Positions 1-9,724 are shown, counted from the stretch's first letter. The stretch is 64,000 nucleotides of DNA from Nocardiopsis kunsanensis DSM 44524 (GCF_000340965.1 NZ_ANAY01000012.1:1-64000); one strand, 5' to 3'. Made by a program: numbers and translations. Notes: generated by a model from the letters alone, not told the origin.

Positions 1-398
1 AAGTTCCGAAGAAGAGAGGATCGTCGGTGCGTCGCGGCGCTGAGCCGACCGTGCCGGTGACTCGCCGTCCCACAACGACTCGATCGAGTGTAGGTGGCTG
101 ATGCAGCGACGTCAAACTCGCCCGAGCCGAGGGGGCGAACCCCTGTGTGCTCGGGCCGGGGGGGCGGTCGGAGCGACCGCCGGACGCCGTGCCCCACGTG
201 GTCCCCGTGCCGGGGCCCGTGTCCCGTCCGGTTTCTGCTTGTCAGACAACCGGGGTCATCCCCCAGGATGCACGGAAGCAAACATCGCTCCCCCGGTTCT
301 CCGCAGATTTTCTGAGCTGTACACCCGGTACCACCACTGGTGGCGGCCGCCCCCTCAGGGGACGACCGCCACGGAACGGCCGCATCGGCCGACCCGCT
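1..398. other. Window edge, no gene recognised
   Basis: No open frame here resembles a known protein or has a convincing start and ribosome-binding site. A GC-rich hairpin at 340-372 fits the 3' end of the rdgB transcript. A gene truncated by the window edge cannot be excluded. Confidence 0.5.
340..372 (-). terminator. Putative terminator after rdgB
   Basis: Stem GTGGCGG/CCGCCAC with inner CCCC/GGGG pairing lies 27 nt past the rdgB stop. There is no T tract, which is common for actinomycete terminators. Confidence 0.5.
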
Positions 399-1004
399 TC
401 ACGCCATCTCGGCCAGCTCACCGGCCAGCGTGCGGAAGGCGATCCCCCGGTGGCTGATCCTGTTCTTCTCCTCCGGGCCCATCTCCGCAGTGGTGACGTT
501 GTAGCCGTCCGGGACGAAGACCGGGTCGTACCCGAACCCGTTCTCGCCCCGCAGCTCCCGCAGCAGTCGTCCGCGCAGCACACCTTCGGCGACCATCTCG
601 GTCCCGTCCGGCATGACGAGCACGGCCGCGCACATGAACTGGGCGCCCCTGCGTTCGGCCGGGGTGTCGGAGAGTTGGTCCAGCACCAGATCGAGATTGG
701 CCCGGTCCTGGTCGTTCCCGCCGAACCGACCGGCCCATCGCGCCGAGAGCACACCGGGCATCCCCTGGAGCTCGTCCACACTCAGCCCCGAGTCGTCGGC
801 GATGGCCGGCAACCGGGTGTGTTCGGCGATCGCGCGGGCCTTCAGGAGAGCATTGCCGATGAAACTCGGCTCCGTCTCGGGGACCTCGGGGGCCTCGGGG
901 AACTGGTCGAGGGCGACGACCTCGGCGGAAACCCCGGCTTCGTCGAGGATCGCACGCATCTCGGGAACCTTCTTGGGGTTGCGTGTGGCCAGGACGATCT
1001 TCAC
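399..1004 (-). CDS. rdgB: RdgB/HAM1 non-canonical purine NTP pyrophosphatase
   Basis: House-cleaning nucleotidase that hydrolyses dITP, ITP and XTP to monophosphates and keeps deaminated purines out of DNA and RNA. The 201-residue product has the family N-terminus with TRNPKK (residues 7-12), the DDSGL motif (70-74), and GFGYDP and SHRG near the end, at the usual family length. The frame stays open far upstream, but the GTG at 1004 is chosen because conservation begins there and a GGGGAGG-like ribosome-binding site precedes it. It lies 56 bp downstream of rph, an arrangement conserved in actinobacteria, and is probably co-transcribed with it. Confidence 0.93.
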   Translation of the reverse strand: MKIVLATRNPKKVPEMRAILDEAGVSAEVVALDQFPEAPEVPETEPSFIGNALLKARAIAEHTRLPAIADDSGLSVDELQGMPGVLSARWAGRFGGNDQDRANLDLVLDQLSDTPAERRGAQFMCAAVLVMPDGTEMVAEGVLRGRLLRELRGENGFGYDPVFVPDGYNVTTAEMGPEEKNRISHRGIAFRTLAGELAEMA

Positions 1005-1060
1005 CGGTCCCCCTCCCCCGGGTACGCCTCCGATCCGAGCCTCCGGTTCCGTGGACGCAC

Positions 1061-1780
1061 TCACTCCGACAGCGCCTTCTTCTGGATCGTGGTCAGTTCC
1101 GCGCACCCGTCGGTCGCCAGGTCGAGCAGCTTGTCGAGCAGCTCGCGATCGAAGACCGCGCCCTCGGCCGTGCCCTGGATCTCGATGAAGGAACCGTCCC
1201 CGTTCATCACCACGTTCATGTCGGTGTCGGCGACGGAGTCCTCGAGGTAGTTCAGGTCGAGCCGCGGCTGTCCCTGGACCACCCCCACGCTCACGGCCGA
1301 GAGGGAGCCGGAGAGCGGGTTGCTCTTGAGGTTGCGACGCTTGCGCAGCCACTTCACCGCGTCGGACAGAGCCACGTAGGCGCCGGTGATCGCGGCGGTG
1401 CGTGTACCACCGTCGGCCTGCAGGACATCGCAGTCCAGGGTGATCGTGTGCTCGCCCATCGCCTTGAAGTCGATGACCGCGCGCAGGGAACGGCCGATGA
1501 GGCGGGAGATTTCGTGGGTGCGCCCGCCGATCTTGCCGCGCACGGACTCGCGGGCGCCACGGGTGTCGGTGGAGCGCGGGAGCATCGCGTACTCCGCGGT
1601 CACCCACCCCTCGCCGGTGCCACGGCGCCAACGCGGGACACCGTCCTCGACGGTCGCCGCACAGAGCACACGGGTGTCGCCGAACTCGATGAGAGCTGAG
1701 CCCTCGGCTTGGCGCAGCCAGTTGCGGGTGATGTTCACGGGGCGGAGTTGGGTCGGAACGCGTCCGTCAGGTCGAGCCAT
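1061..1780 (-). CDS. rph: Ribonuclease PH
   Basis: Phosphorolytic 3'-5' exoribonuclease that trims tRNA 3' ends. The 239-residue protein covers the whole RNase PH fold, from RPDGRxPxQLRP at the start to a C-terminal helix. The frame is open upstream of the ATG at 1780, but those residues are not family-like. A TACGCT hexamer lies exactly 7 nt before the ATG with no ribosome-binding site between, so the transcript is predicted to be leaderless. It heads the rph-rdgB pair. Confidence 0.94.
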   Translation of the reverse strand: MARPDGRVPTQLRPVNITRNWLRQAEGSALIEFGDTRVLCAATVEDGVPRWRRGTGEGWVTAEYAMLPRSTDTRGARESVRGKIGGRTHEISRLIGRSLRAVIDFKAMGEHTITLDCDVLQADGGTRTAAITGAYVALSDAVKWLRKRRNLKSNPLSGSLSAVSVGVVQGQPRLDLNYLEDSVADTDMNVVMNGDGSFIEIQGTAEGAVFDRELLDKLLDLATDGCAELTTIQKKALSE

Positions 1781-1793
1781 GTTCCCGAGCGTA
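1781..1793 (-). promoter_or_regulatory. Leaderless promoter -10 of rph
   Basis: TACGCT (1788-1793) is followed by 7 nt and then the ATG. No Shine-Dalgarno sequence fits in between. Confidence 0.55.
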
Positions 1794-1896
1794 TCCTCGG
1801 CAGCTCCCCCGGGGTGCGGGAGTCGGGAACTCTCACCCCCGGTGGGAGACACACCACTCCGCACCGGGAGGGACGGCGGCCCCTGACGGGCGCGGT

Positions 1897-2646
1897 TCAG
1901 CCGACCTCGTAGACCTGGCCGCTACGGGCCAGGTCGATGGGGCCGGTGTAGGTCGACCGGGCCTCGCCGAGGGTGATCCCGTCGTCGTTCCACGGCACCA
2001 GATGGGTCAGGAGCAGGTGCCGGGCACGGGCACGCGTGGCGTGCTCGCCGGCTTCGCTCCCGGTCAGGTGCATGTCCTTGGGGTGCTCGAGGTGGTCTTG
2101 GAAGGCGGCCTCGCACAGGAAGAGGTCGGAGTCCTCGGCCAGGTCCACCAGCGCGTCGCACGCACCGGTGTCACCGGAGTAGGTGAGGGTGCGGCCGCCG
2201 TGTTCCAGTCGGATCCCGTAGGCCTCGACCGGGTGGTTGACCTCGGCGACCCGCGCGGAGAACGGGCCGAGGCCGAAGCTGCCCTCGGAGAGTTCACGGA
2301 AGTCGAAGACCTCGGTCATGCCGGGGTCGGTCTCCAGCCCGTAGGCCTCGGCCACGCGGTCGGCGACCCCGGTGGGGCCGTAGACCGGGATCCTGCCCTT
2401 GGTGCCGTTCGGGTGGAACATGCGTGCCACCCAGTAGGAACACAGGTCGAAGCAGTGATCGGCGTGCAGGTGGCTCAGGTAGACGGCATCGACCGAATAG
2501 ATGTCGGCGTGGCGCTGGAGTGCCCCGAGCGACCCGTTTCCCATGTCGAGCAGGAGTCTGTACCCCTCCGCCTCGACGAGGTAGCAGGAGGCCGGGCTGT
2601 CGGGGCCGGGGAAGCTCCCGGAGGACCCGATGATGGTGAGTCGCAC
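1897..2646 (-). CDS. MBL-fold metallo-hydrolase
   Basis: Metallo-beta-lactamase-fold hydrolase of 249 residues. It carries the metal-binding HLHADH motif (residues 59-64), an N-terminal GSSGSFPGP strand-loop, and later SGDTG and the distal His region (LLTHL). This subgroup resembles cyclic-nucleotide phosphodiesterase/RNase Z-like hydrolases, but the substrate is unknown. The GTG at 2646 is chosen over a far-upstream ATG because it follows GAGAAGG and matches the fold start. It lies just upstream of rph-rdgB on the same strand, as in many actinobacteria, suggesting a nucleotide or RNA role (inference). Confidence 0.85.
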   Translation of the reverse strand: MRLTIIGSSGSFPGPDSPASCYLVEAEGYRLLLDMGNGSLGALQRHADIYSVDAVYLSHLHADHCFDLCSYWVARMFHPNGTKGRIPVYGPTGVADRVAEAYGLETDPGMTEVFDFRELSEGSFGLGPFSARVAEVNHPVEAYGIRLEHGGRTLTYSGDTGACDALVDLAEDSDLFLCEAAFQDHLEHPKDMHLTGSEAGEHATRARARHLLLTHLVPWNDDGITLGEARSTYTGPIDLARSGQVYEVG

Positions 2647-2745
2647 GTCGTCGTCGCCTTCTCGATGGGCCGCGGGATCCGGCGCGCCCTCCCCGGTTCG
2701 GCGTTCCGCGGGCAGGGTGCGGATGGCGGCTGGTTCTGCGGATGT

Positions 2746-2759
2746 CCCGTAGTTACGGG
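2746..2759. promoter_or_regulatory. 14-bp dyad upstream of the MBL gene
   Basis: CCCGTA-GT-TACGGG is a perfect 6-bp inverted repeat about 100 bp upstream of the MBL start, in the 314-bp gap between the MBL gene and cysM. A candidate operator; the regulator is unknown. Confidence 0.3.
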
Positions 2760-2886
2760 TGTACCCCAATGCCCCGCCCGGTGGTACAAAATGTGTCTGG
2801 CATCTCAGGAGTGGAGCGTCACGTCTCAAATTCTCACATAGTTTGACCAGTTTCATCCGTTATGCCCAGAACGTTCGAGACACGAC

Positions 2887-2918
2887 TGAGGCCGGCACCT
2901 GGCAAGGTACCGGCCTCA
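2887..2918 (-). terminator. Terminator after cysM
   Basis: A 13-bp stem with one mismatch (TGAGGCCGGCACC / GGTACCGGCCTCA) and a 6-nt loop lies 43 nt past the cysM stop. Besides this hairpin and the dyad at 2746, the 2647-2960 gap shows nothing recognisable. Confidence 0.7.
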
Positions 2919-2960
2919 ATTGCGACGACGGTGTCCGGGTCCGCGCCCCGCGGCGTCGGA

Positions 2961-4194
<1,234 letters not shown>

Positions 4195-4283
4195 GAAGGT
4201 GTCTCCGTAAACGGTCGTTGTCGTGCGTTCATACTCAACAGGGGACGCTCGCGTCCCATTCCGGGAAGGACCCGGTGGAGCAC

Positions 4284-4694
4284 CTACTGGTCGGCGGTCT
4301 CGACCGGCTCCTCGGTGACCTCCCCGTCGATGATCCGGTAGGAGCGGAACTCGACGGTGTCGGGCTCACGTGTGGAGACGAGCACGTAGTGCGCGTTCGG
4401 CTCCGAGGCGTAGGAGATGTCGGTACGCGACGGGTAGGCCTCGGTCGCGGTGTGGGAGTGGTAGATCACGACGGGTTCCTCGTCGTTGTCGTCCATCTCC
4501 CGCCACACCTTGAGCTGCTCCTTGGAGTCGAACCGGTAGAAGGTGGGGGACCGCTCGGCGTTGATCATCTCGATGAACCGTTCGGGGCGGTCGGAACCTT
4601 CGGGCCCGGCGACCACGCCACAGGCCTCGTCGGGGTGGTCGCGGCGGGCGTGGGCGACGATCTGATCGTAGATCGAGCGGTCAATCCTCAACAT
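4284..4694 (-). CDS. mec: Mec, JAMM/MPN+ zinc metallopeptidase
   Basis: Zinc peptidase of 136 residues that in mycobacteria releases cysteine from the CysO-cysteine adduct. The JAMM+ motif is complete: Glu23 and H79-x-H81-x7-S89-x2-D92. It is the first gene of the mec-cysO-cysM unit. TATCCT lies 6 nt before the ATG, so the mRNA is probably leaderless. A 17-bp dyad further upstream may bind a sulfur or cysteine regulator. Here the enzyme may also have to remove the two residues that mask the CysO C-terminus. Confidence 0.92.
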   Translation of the reverse strand: MLRIDRSIYDQIVAHARRDHPDEACGVVAGPEGSDRPERFIEMINAERSPTFYRFDSKEQLKVWREMDDNDEEPVVIYHSHTATEAYPSRTDISYASEPNAHYVLVSTREPDTVEFRSYRIIDGEVTEEPVETADQ

Positions 4695-4739
4695 GGCACC
4701 AGGATACCGAAAACCAAAATTCTACCTACCTGGTGGGTA
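4695..4739 (-). promoter_or_regulatory. mec promoter and upstream dyad
   Basis: The -10 TATCCT (4701-4706) sits 6 nt before the mec ATG. Upstream, TACCTACC-T-GGTGGGTA (4723-4739) is an inverted repeat with 7 of 8 pairs matching, placed near or just upstream of the expected -35. A candidate operator for the cysteine unit. Confidence 0.45.
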
Positions 4740-4840
4740 TTAATGTGCGTCACACCGCCCGAAGGCGGGGACCAGAGCCGACGGTCCGCCGGACACGTGG
4801 CGCACCCGGGCCGCTTGGCACACCCCGGCGGGGTCACGTT

Positions 4841-4853
4841 TAAGCTCGGGACC
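4841..4853 (+). promoter_or_regulatory. Leaderless promoter -10 of pncB
   Basis: TAAGCT (4841-4846) followed by 7 nt and the ATG, with no ribosome-binding site. Confidence 0.5.
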
Positions 4854-6155
4854 ATGAGCGAGGACAGCAGCAGCGCGCTGCTCACCGACCACTACGAACT
4901 GACCATGCTCCAAGGTGCTCTGCACAGTGGGGCCGCCGAACGCCGGTCGGTCTTCGAGATGTTCGCACGCCGCCTTCCCGAGGGCCGGCGGTACGGAGTC
5001 GTGGCCGGGACCGGACGGTTCCTGGAACTGTTGGAGCGGTTCCACTTCGGCAGCGCCGAGCTCGACTTCCTCTCCGACCACGGAGTGGTCGACGAGCGCA
5101 CTCTGGACTGGCTGGCCCGCTTCCGTTTCAACGGAGACATCTGGGGCTACGGCGAGGGCGAAGCCTACTTCCCCGGTTCCCCCATCCTCGTGGTGGAGTC
5201 GAGCTTCGCCGAGGCCGTGATCCTGGAGACCCTCGCGCTGTCGGTGTTCAACCACGACAGCGCCATCGCCTCGGCCGCCTCCCGCATGGCCGTGGCCGCC
5301 GGCGACCGCCCCCTCATAGAGATGGGTTCCCGGCGCACTCAGGAACGGTCCGCGGTCGCCGCCGCACGAGCCGCGTACGTGGCCGGGTTCGCCACGTCGT
5401 CCAACCTCGAGGCCGGCCGGAGCCACGGCGTCCCCACCGGCGGGACGGCCGCACACTCCTTCACTCTCCTCCACGACAACGAACGGCACGCGTTCCAAGC
5501 ACAGCTGGAGTCCATGGGCAACGGGACGACCCTGCTGGTGGACACCTTCGACATCGAACGCGCCGTGCGCCACGCTGTCGAACTGGCCGGGCCCGAGCTG
5601 GGCGCGGTCCGGATCGACTCCGGGGACCTCGCCGCACACGCTGGCCGGGTACGGGCCCAACTCGACGACCTCGGCGCCACCAGCACCCGGGTGGTGGTCA
5701 CCGGCGATCTGGACGAGCACTCCATCCAGGCCCTGGCCGTGGCCCCCGTGGACGGGTACGGGGTGGGTACGTCCCTGGTGACGGGTTCCGGCTCCCCGAC
5801 CGTGTCGCTGGTCTACAAGCTCGTCGCACGCGCACGCGGTCTGGAGCGGGACACCCCGCTGGAGCCGGTCGCCAAGCGTTCGGTCGGCAAACCGAGCCGT
5901 GGTGGCCGCAAGTGGGCCCTGCGCCGGCTGGACAACCGGGGCACGGCCATCGCCGAAGAGGTCTACGGCCACGAACCGATCACCGAGGTGGGCACACGGC
6001 CCATGCTGCAGCCGCTCGTCCGGGGCGGGGAGATCGTGGGCCGCGAAGGGGTGCACGATGCACGTGACCGCCACCGCGCGGCCGTCGAGGAGTTGCCCGA
6101 GCAGGCGTTGCGGATGTCGCGCGGGGACCCGGCCCTGCCCACGGCCTTCCTCTGA
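4854..6155 (+). CDS. pncB: Nicotinate phosphoribosyltransferase
   Basis: First enzyme of the Preiss-Handler NAD salvage route: nicotinate + PRPP to nicotinate mononucleotide, ATP-stimulated. The 433-residue protein starts with the family motif TDHYELTMLQG and contains the conserved SRR and R-I-D-SGDL regions of the phosphoribosyltransferase barrel. The frame runs open well upstream, but the ATG at 4854 begins the conserved region and is preceded by a leaderless-type -10. It is divergent from mec and followed 74 bp downstream by pncA, so the two salvage steps lie together. Confidence 0.94.
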   Translation: MSEDSSSALLTDHYELTMLQGALHSGAAERRSVFEMFARRLPEGRRYGVVAGTGRFLELLERFHFGSAELDFLSDHGVVDERTLDWLARFRFNGDIWGYGEGEAYFPGSPILVVESSFAEAVILETLALSVFNHDSAIASAASRMAVAAGDRPLIEMGSRRTQERSAVAAARAAYVAGFATSSNLEAGRSHGVPTGGTAAHSFTLLHDNERHAFQAQLESMGNGTTLLVDTFDIERAVRHAVELAGPELGAVRIDSGDLAAHAGRVRAQLDDLGATSTRVVVTGDLDEHSIQALAVAPVDGYGVGTSLVTGSGSPTVSLVYKLVARARGLERDTPLEPVAKRSVGKPSRGGRKWALRRLDNRGTAIAEEVYGHEPITEVGTRPMLQPLVRGGEIVGREGVHDARDRHRAAVEELPEQALRMSRGDPALPTAFL

Positions 6156-6229
6156 CCCGCCCCGGCCGTGCCGGCTGCTCAGCCGCCGGGCGCTCCGCCC
6201 TTCGAACAGGAAGAGACACGAGGTTCCGT

Positions 6230-6808
6230 ATGAGCAGGGCACTGATCATCGTCGACGTCCAGAACGACTTCTGTGAGGGCGGCAGCATGGGTGTGAACGG
6301 CGGTGCCGCCACGGCCGGTGCCGTCACCGAGTACACACGTGCACACTCGGGCTCCTACGACCACGTCATCGCCACTCGTGACCACCACGTCGATCCGGGC
6401 GCGCACTTCTCCGACGAACCGGACTTCGTCGAGAGCTGGCCCCCGCACTGTGTGGTGGGCACACCCGGGGCGGAGTTCCATCCCGGGTTCGACCCCGGCC
6501 TGGCCGAGGAGGTCTTCTCCAAGGGTCGCTACAGCGCTGCCTACAGCGGGTTCGAGGGGGCCGCCTCCGACGGCTCGACCGGGCCGGCCTCGTGGCTGCA
6601 CGAGCGCGGGGTGGACGAGGTCGACATCGTGGGCATCGCCACCGACCACTGCGTGCGGGCCACCGCCCTGGACGCGGTCGGCGAAGGGCTGCGTACGCGT
6701 GTGCTGCTGGACCTGACCGCGGGGGTGGCGCGGCCCACCGTGGACTCGGCCCTGGAGGAGCTGCGCGCGGCGGGTGTGGCTCTGGAGGGTGAGCCGGTGG
6801 TCCTCTGA
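6230..6808 (+). CDS. pncA: Nicotinamidase
   Basis: Hydrolyses nicotinamide to nicotinate, the substrate of the upstream PncB. This is also the family that activates pyrazinamide in mycobacteria. The 192-residue protein carries the cysteine-hydrolase triad Asp9, Lys98 and Cys141 (in DHCVRATA) and metal ligands Asp51, His53, His59 and His73, spaced as in mycobacterial PncA. An AGGAAGAG ribosome-binding region precedes the ATG. Together with pncB it forms a two-gene salvage unit. Confidence 0.95.
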   Translation: MSRALIIVDVQNDFCEGGSMGVNGGAATAGAVTEYTRAHSGSYDHVIATRDHHVDPGAHFSDEPDFVESWPPHCVVGTPGAEFHPGFDPGLAEEVFSKGRYSAAYSGFEGAASDGSTGPASWLHERGVDEVDIVGIATDHCVRATALDAVGEGLRTRVLLDLTAGVARPTVDSALEELRAAGVALEGEPVVL

Positions 6809-6826
6809 CCCCTGCCGCCGGAGACG

Positions 6827-6870
6827 GAACGGCCCCGCCCCCTGCCGGTCATGGGGGTGCGGGGCCGTTC
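6827..6870. terminator. Bidirectional terminator between pncA and trpS
   Basis: GAACGGCCCCG...CGGGGCCGTTC stem extended by CCCC/GGGG pairing with a small bulge. It lies between convergent genes and can serve both. Confidence 0.75.
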
Positions 6871-6892
6871 TCCGCGTCCGGTGCGCGTGGTC

Positions 6893-7903
6893 TCAACCCA
6901 CGCCGATGGCGGCACGCACGCGCGACAGGGTGGCCCGGGCACGCTCACGGGCGGGTTCGACGCCGTCCGCGAGGATCCGGTCGATCTGAGCGGGGTCGGC
7001 CATGAGCTCCTCGTAACGCTCGCGCTGGGGCGCCAGGACCGCGTCGACGGCCTCGAAGAGTTCCTTCTTGAGGTCGCCCCAGCCCATACCGCCGGCCTCC
7101 AGGCGCTTGCGGACCTCGGCGGTCCTGTCCTGGGACGCGAAATGGGTCAGGAGCTGGAAGGGGACCGAGACGTCGGGGTCCTTGGGCTCCTCCACCGGTG
7201 TGGAGTCGGTGGGGATCTTGTTGATCGCCTTGCGGAGCTTCTTCTGCGGCAGGAACAGCGGGATGTGGTTGTCGTAGGACTTCGACATCTTGCGGCCGTC
7301 GGTGCCGGGCAGGATGCTCGCGTCGCTGTCGTCGATGACGCCCTTGGGGATCGGGAAGGTGTAGCCGTTCCCGTAGCGGTGGTTGAAGTACCCGGCGATG
7401 TCGGCGGTGTACTCGAGGTGCTGGGACTGGTCGCGTCCGACCGGAACGTGGGTGGCTTCCATCGCGAGGATGTCGGCGGCCATGAGGATCGGGTAGTTGA
7501 AGAGCCCCATGTTGACGCCGGAGTCCAGCTCGGTGTTGCCGGCCTCGTGGTTGCGGTCGCGCGCGGCCTTGTAGGCGTGCGCACGGTTCATGAGCCCCTT
7601 GGGGGTCATGGCGCTGAGGACGGTGGTGAGCTCGAAGATCTCGGGCACGTCGGACTGGCGGTAGAAGAGGGTCCGTTCGGGATCGAGCCCGCACGCGAGC
7701 CAGGTGGCAGCGCCTGACCGGATACTGTGCCGGAGTTCGTCGGCGTCCTTCACCGTGTTCAGGGCGTGGTAGTCGGCGAGGAAGTAGGCCGTCCGGGTGC
7801 TCCGGGCCGCTTCGAGCGCGGGACGGATCGCACCGATGTAGTTGCCCAGGTGGAAGTCGCCGGTGGGCTTGATACCGGTCAGATACAAGTGGGTTGCTGC
7901 CAT
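6893..7903 (-). CDS. trpS: Tryptophanyl-tRNA synthetase
   Basis: Class Ic aminoacyl-tRNA synthetase of 336 residues that charges tRNA-Trp. The HIGH-equivalent DFHLGNY lies near the N-terminus and KMSKSYDN in the C-terminal half. The SYDN version of the second motif resembles, as far as I recall, one of two bacterial TrpRS clades rather than the SDDN version of E. coli. Some actinomycetes carry two TrpRS, one tolerant to indolmycin, so the clade is worth placing. The ATG at 7903 is preferred over the GTG two codons upstream because TAGGCT lies exactly 6 nt before it. Confidence 0.94.
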   Translation of the reverse strand: MAATHLYLTGIKPTGDFHLGNYIGAIRPALEAARSTRTAYFLADYHALNTVKDADELRHSIRSGAATWLACGLDPERTLFYRQSDVPEIFELTTVLSAMTPKGLMNRAHAYKAARDRNHEAGNTELDSGVNMGLFNYPILMAADILAMEATHVPVGRDQSQHLEYTADIAGYFNHRYGNGYTFPIPKGVIDDSDASILPGTDGRKMSKSYDNHIPLFLPQKKLRKAINKIPTDSTPVEEPKDPDVSVPFQLLTHFASQDRTAEVRKRLEAGGMGWGDLKKELFEAVDAVLAPQRERYEELMADPAQIDRILADGVEPARERARATLSRVRAAIGVG

Positions 7904-7915
7904 GACCACAGCCTA
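7904..7915 (-). promoter_or_regulatory. Leaderless promoter -10 of trpS
   Basis: TAGGCT (7910-7915) followed by 6 nt and the ATG at 7903. Confidence 0.55.
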
Positions 7916-8000
7916 TCGGCGCTCCGGTCCCGCATTCCCACCACGGGAGGGCCGATGCGTTCCGGCTTCCCGACGATCTACCTTGGTAACTACCGAACTG

Positions 8001-8017
8001 TCGTACTTGAAGTACGA
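8001..8017. promoter_or_regulatory. 17-bp palindrome at the head of the toxin-antitoxin operon
   Basis: TCGTACTT-G-AAGTACGA is a perfect 8-bp inverted repeat with a 1-nt centre. It overlaps the beginning of the antitoxin frame, where an autoregulatory operator for a ribbon-helix-helix antitoxin is expected. Confidence 0.65.
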
Positions 8018-8277
8018 GCACTACGGATACCTCCATCAAGGTCCCGAAGAAAATCAGGGACCGCCTCCAGAAGCGCGCCCGCAGAGACCGCACGACCTTG
8101 GCTGCGGCGCTCGAGAGCGCGCTCGACGAGGCCGAGGAACTCGAGTTCTGGAACCGTGTTCGCGAATACAACACCTCCTTGACCGATTCAGCACGTGACT
8201 CGTACACGCAGGACCACACTCTGCGCGATCACCTGTCCGAACCCGGGGACACCGACCTGGCCGAGGAGGACCGGTGA
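8011..8277 (+). CDS. Ribbon-helix-helix antitoxin, start codon not identifiable
   Basis: An open frame of 88 codons directly upstream of the toxin. It begins with a short beta-strand (TSIKVPKKIRDRL) followed by two helices, the usual layout of an RHH DNA-binding domain, then an acidic C-terminal tail that would bind the toxin. No ATG, GTG or CTG occurs in frame between the TGA at 8008-8010 and the RHH strand. The first TTG (8098) would delete half of the domain. The coordinates given are therefore the open-frame limits. Either a rare start (ACG or ATC) is used or the start was lost. Its stop overlaps the toxin start (GTGA). Confidence 0.6.
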   Translation, partial: STSTTDTSIKVPKKIRDRLQKRARRDRTTLAAALESALDEAEELEFWNRVREYNTSLTDSARDSYTQDHTLRDHLSEPGDTDLAEEDR

Positions 8278-8606
8278 GGCGCGGTGAGGTCTTCACGGCC
8301 GACCTCGGAGAGCCGGTCGGCCGTGAACAAGCACTCAGGCGCCCGGTTCTCCTTGTCAACGCGCAACCTTGGCTGGACGCGAGTCCCCCGGTCGTCATGG
8401 GTCTACCGATCACGCGGACCCACCGCCCCAACCCCACTCATGTGGCGATCGAACCCGGCGTTTCAGGACTCGAAGAGATCAGTTACATCGAATGTGAGGA
8501 TCTGCGGGCGATCTCACCGATGCAGCTCGAGCGTCGGTTCGGGCGCGCGGACGAGACGGTGTTGTTCCGGGTCGAGGTGGTACTCTGCCGGCTCCTGGCG
8601 CTCTGA
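8274..8606 (+). CDS. MazF/PemK-family toxin (predicted endoribonuclease)
   Basis: A 110-residue protein of the MazF/PemK/CcdB-fold family, which typically cleaves mRNA at short sequences. It begins MRRGEVFTADLGEPVG...RRPVLLVN, the family start, and has the PITRTHR strand and the IECEDLRAISP region before a C-terminal helix. The GTG start overlaps the antitoxin stop, and GAGGAGG inside the antitoxin gene is its ribosome-binding site, so translation is coupled. Cleavage specificity cannot be read from sequence. Confidence 0.85.
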   Translation: MRRGEVFTADLGEPVGREQALRRPVLLVNAQPWLDASPPVVMGLPITRTHRPNPTHVAIEPGVSGLEEISYIECEDLRAISPMQLERRFGRADETVLFRVEVVLCRLLAL

Positions 8607-8615
8607 CACACGAGC

Positions 8616-8630
8616 GGGGGCGTCGCCCCC
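8616..8630. terminator. Short hairpin between convergent genes
   Basis: GGGGGCG-T-CGCCCCC between the toxin gene and the M43 peptidase gene. Confidence 0.45.
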
Positions 8631-8646
8631 CCAGGGGCAGGCGGGC

Positions 8647-9645
8647 TCAGACCCGGGGTTCGCGGAACCCGGCCCAGTGCTGGACCATGCGTTCGGCCTG
8701 GCCCGGTGTGAAGTGGGTCATGCACGCGTCGTCGGTGTAGTTCATGAAGTTGTTGACCGGGTCCTCGCCGGGACGTCCGGTACAGGTGTCGCGGCCCACG
8801 GGGCAGCCGTTGGCGGCCTCGCGTTCGTACGGGGTGTCGTCGACGTAGTCGCCGGGGCTCTCGCACCCGTTCTGGAAGGTGTGGAAGAGCCCGAGCCAGT
8901 GGCCGACCTCGTGTGTCGTGGTGTGGCCGAGATCGAAGTTCTCGCGGCTGCCGCCGGGCAGGGTGTCGTAGGAGACGACGACCCCGTCCTGTTCGGGCGA
9001 GGACTCGACGTCCTGCGGGAAGGTCGAGAAACCCAGGACCCCGGATCCGAGGTCGGCGGTGTAGATGTTCAGGGTCTCGGGGCCGCCCTGGTGCAGCTCG
9101 GCGCGGATGGTATCGCGATTGGAGCTGAACTCGTGGAACCAGGCGTCGTCGCTGTGCCTGGTGACCTCGGTGAGCTCGAAGCCGAACCCGGTGTCGGTCG
9201 CCTCCTCCCCGGAGGCGTAGACGCCCCGGTAGGCGTCGTTGAGGACCTGGATCTGCTGTTCGACGCGTTCCCGTCCCACGTCGCCCTCGCCGTCCTCGGC
9301 GGAGACGACGTGCACGACGACGGGCACGGACTGCGGCGGGGCGATCTGGCGGCCGCGATCGGTGCCGAGTGCCTCCTCCAGCTGCGCTTGGTGGTCGGCG
9401 GCCTGTTCCGGGGTGAGTTCCCCGTCGTGGCCCTCCGGGGAGCGCCTTTCGCTGCCCGGGGCGGAACCATCGGTCCTGCACGTGTGGTCGGTGGCGGCGT
9501 CCGCGAGATGGACGGCGTCGGTGGCCTGTGCTGTGTCGGGCACGTCCGGGGACCCCGCCACTGCCAGGCCGGTCACTGCGAGTGCGCTCATGACCAGGCC
9601 TGGGCGGAAGGCGGCCGGGCGGCCGCGGCTGCTTCGTCCAATCAC
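8647..9645 (-). CDS. Secreted pappalysin-like M43 zinc metallopeptidase
   Basis: Predicted exported protease of 332 residues. The N-terminus has an Arg-rich start, a hydrophobic stretch (LVMSALAVTGLAVAG) and a likely signal-peptidase site. The metzincin zinc motif HEVGHWLGLFH lies around residues 245-255, followed by a Cys-rich loop and the Met-turn FMNYTDDACM, typical of family M43 (cytophagalysin/pappalysin). The GTG at 9645 is preferred to one 30 nt upstream: TACAAT sits 7 nt before it and the encoded start is a cleaner signal peptide. Substrate unknown. Confidence 0.86.
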   Translation of the reverse strand: MIGRSSRGRPAAFRPGLVMSALAVTGLAVAGSPDVPDTAQATDAVHLADAATDHTCRTDGSAPGSERRSPEGHDGELTPEQAADHQAQLEEALGTDRGRQIAPPQSVPVVVHVVSAEDGEGDVGRERVEQQIQVLNDAYRGVYASGEEATDTGFGFELTEVTRHSDDAWFHEFSSNRDTIRAELHQGGPETLNIYTADLGSGVLGFSTFPQDVESSPEQDGVVVSYDTLPGGSRENFDLGHTTTHEVGHWLGLFHTFQNGCESPGDYVDDTPYEREAANGCPVGRDTCTGRPGEDPVNNFMNYTDDACMTHFTPGQAERMVQHWAGFREPRV

Positions 9646-9658
9646 ATGACGGATTGTA
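9646..9658 (-). promoter_or_regulatory. Leaderless promoter -10 of the M43 gene
   Basis: TACAAT (9653-9658) followed by 7 nt and the GTG at 9645. The neighbourhood is locally AT-rich. Confidence 0.5.
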
Positions 9659-9724
9659 ATCGCATGAACACGCACTGGCGTGCAGCCGTGCGTGAACTCG
9701 CCGAGTGTTTGCCCGGGGGCCGGG

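Noticed and set aside
1..398. tRNA or partial gene at the left edge
   Set aside because: No cloverleaf with a CCA-compatible acceptor stem and no conserved frame could be seen.
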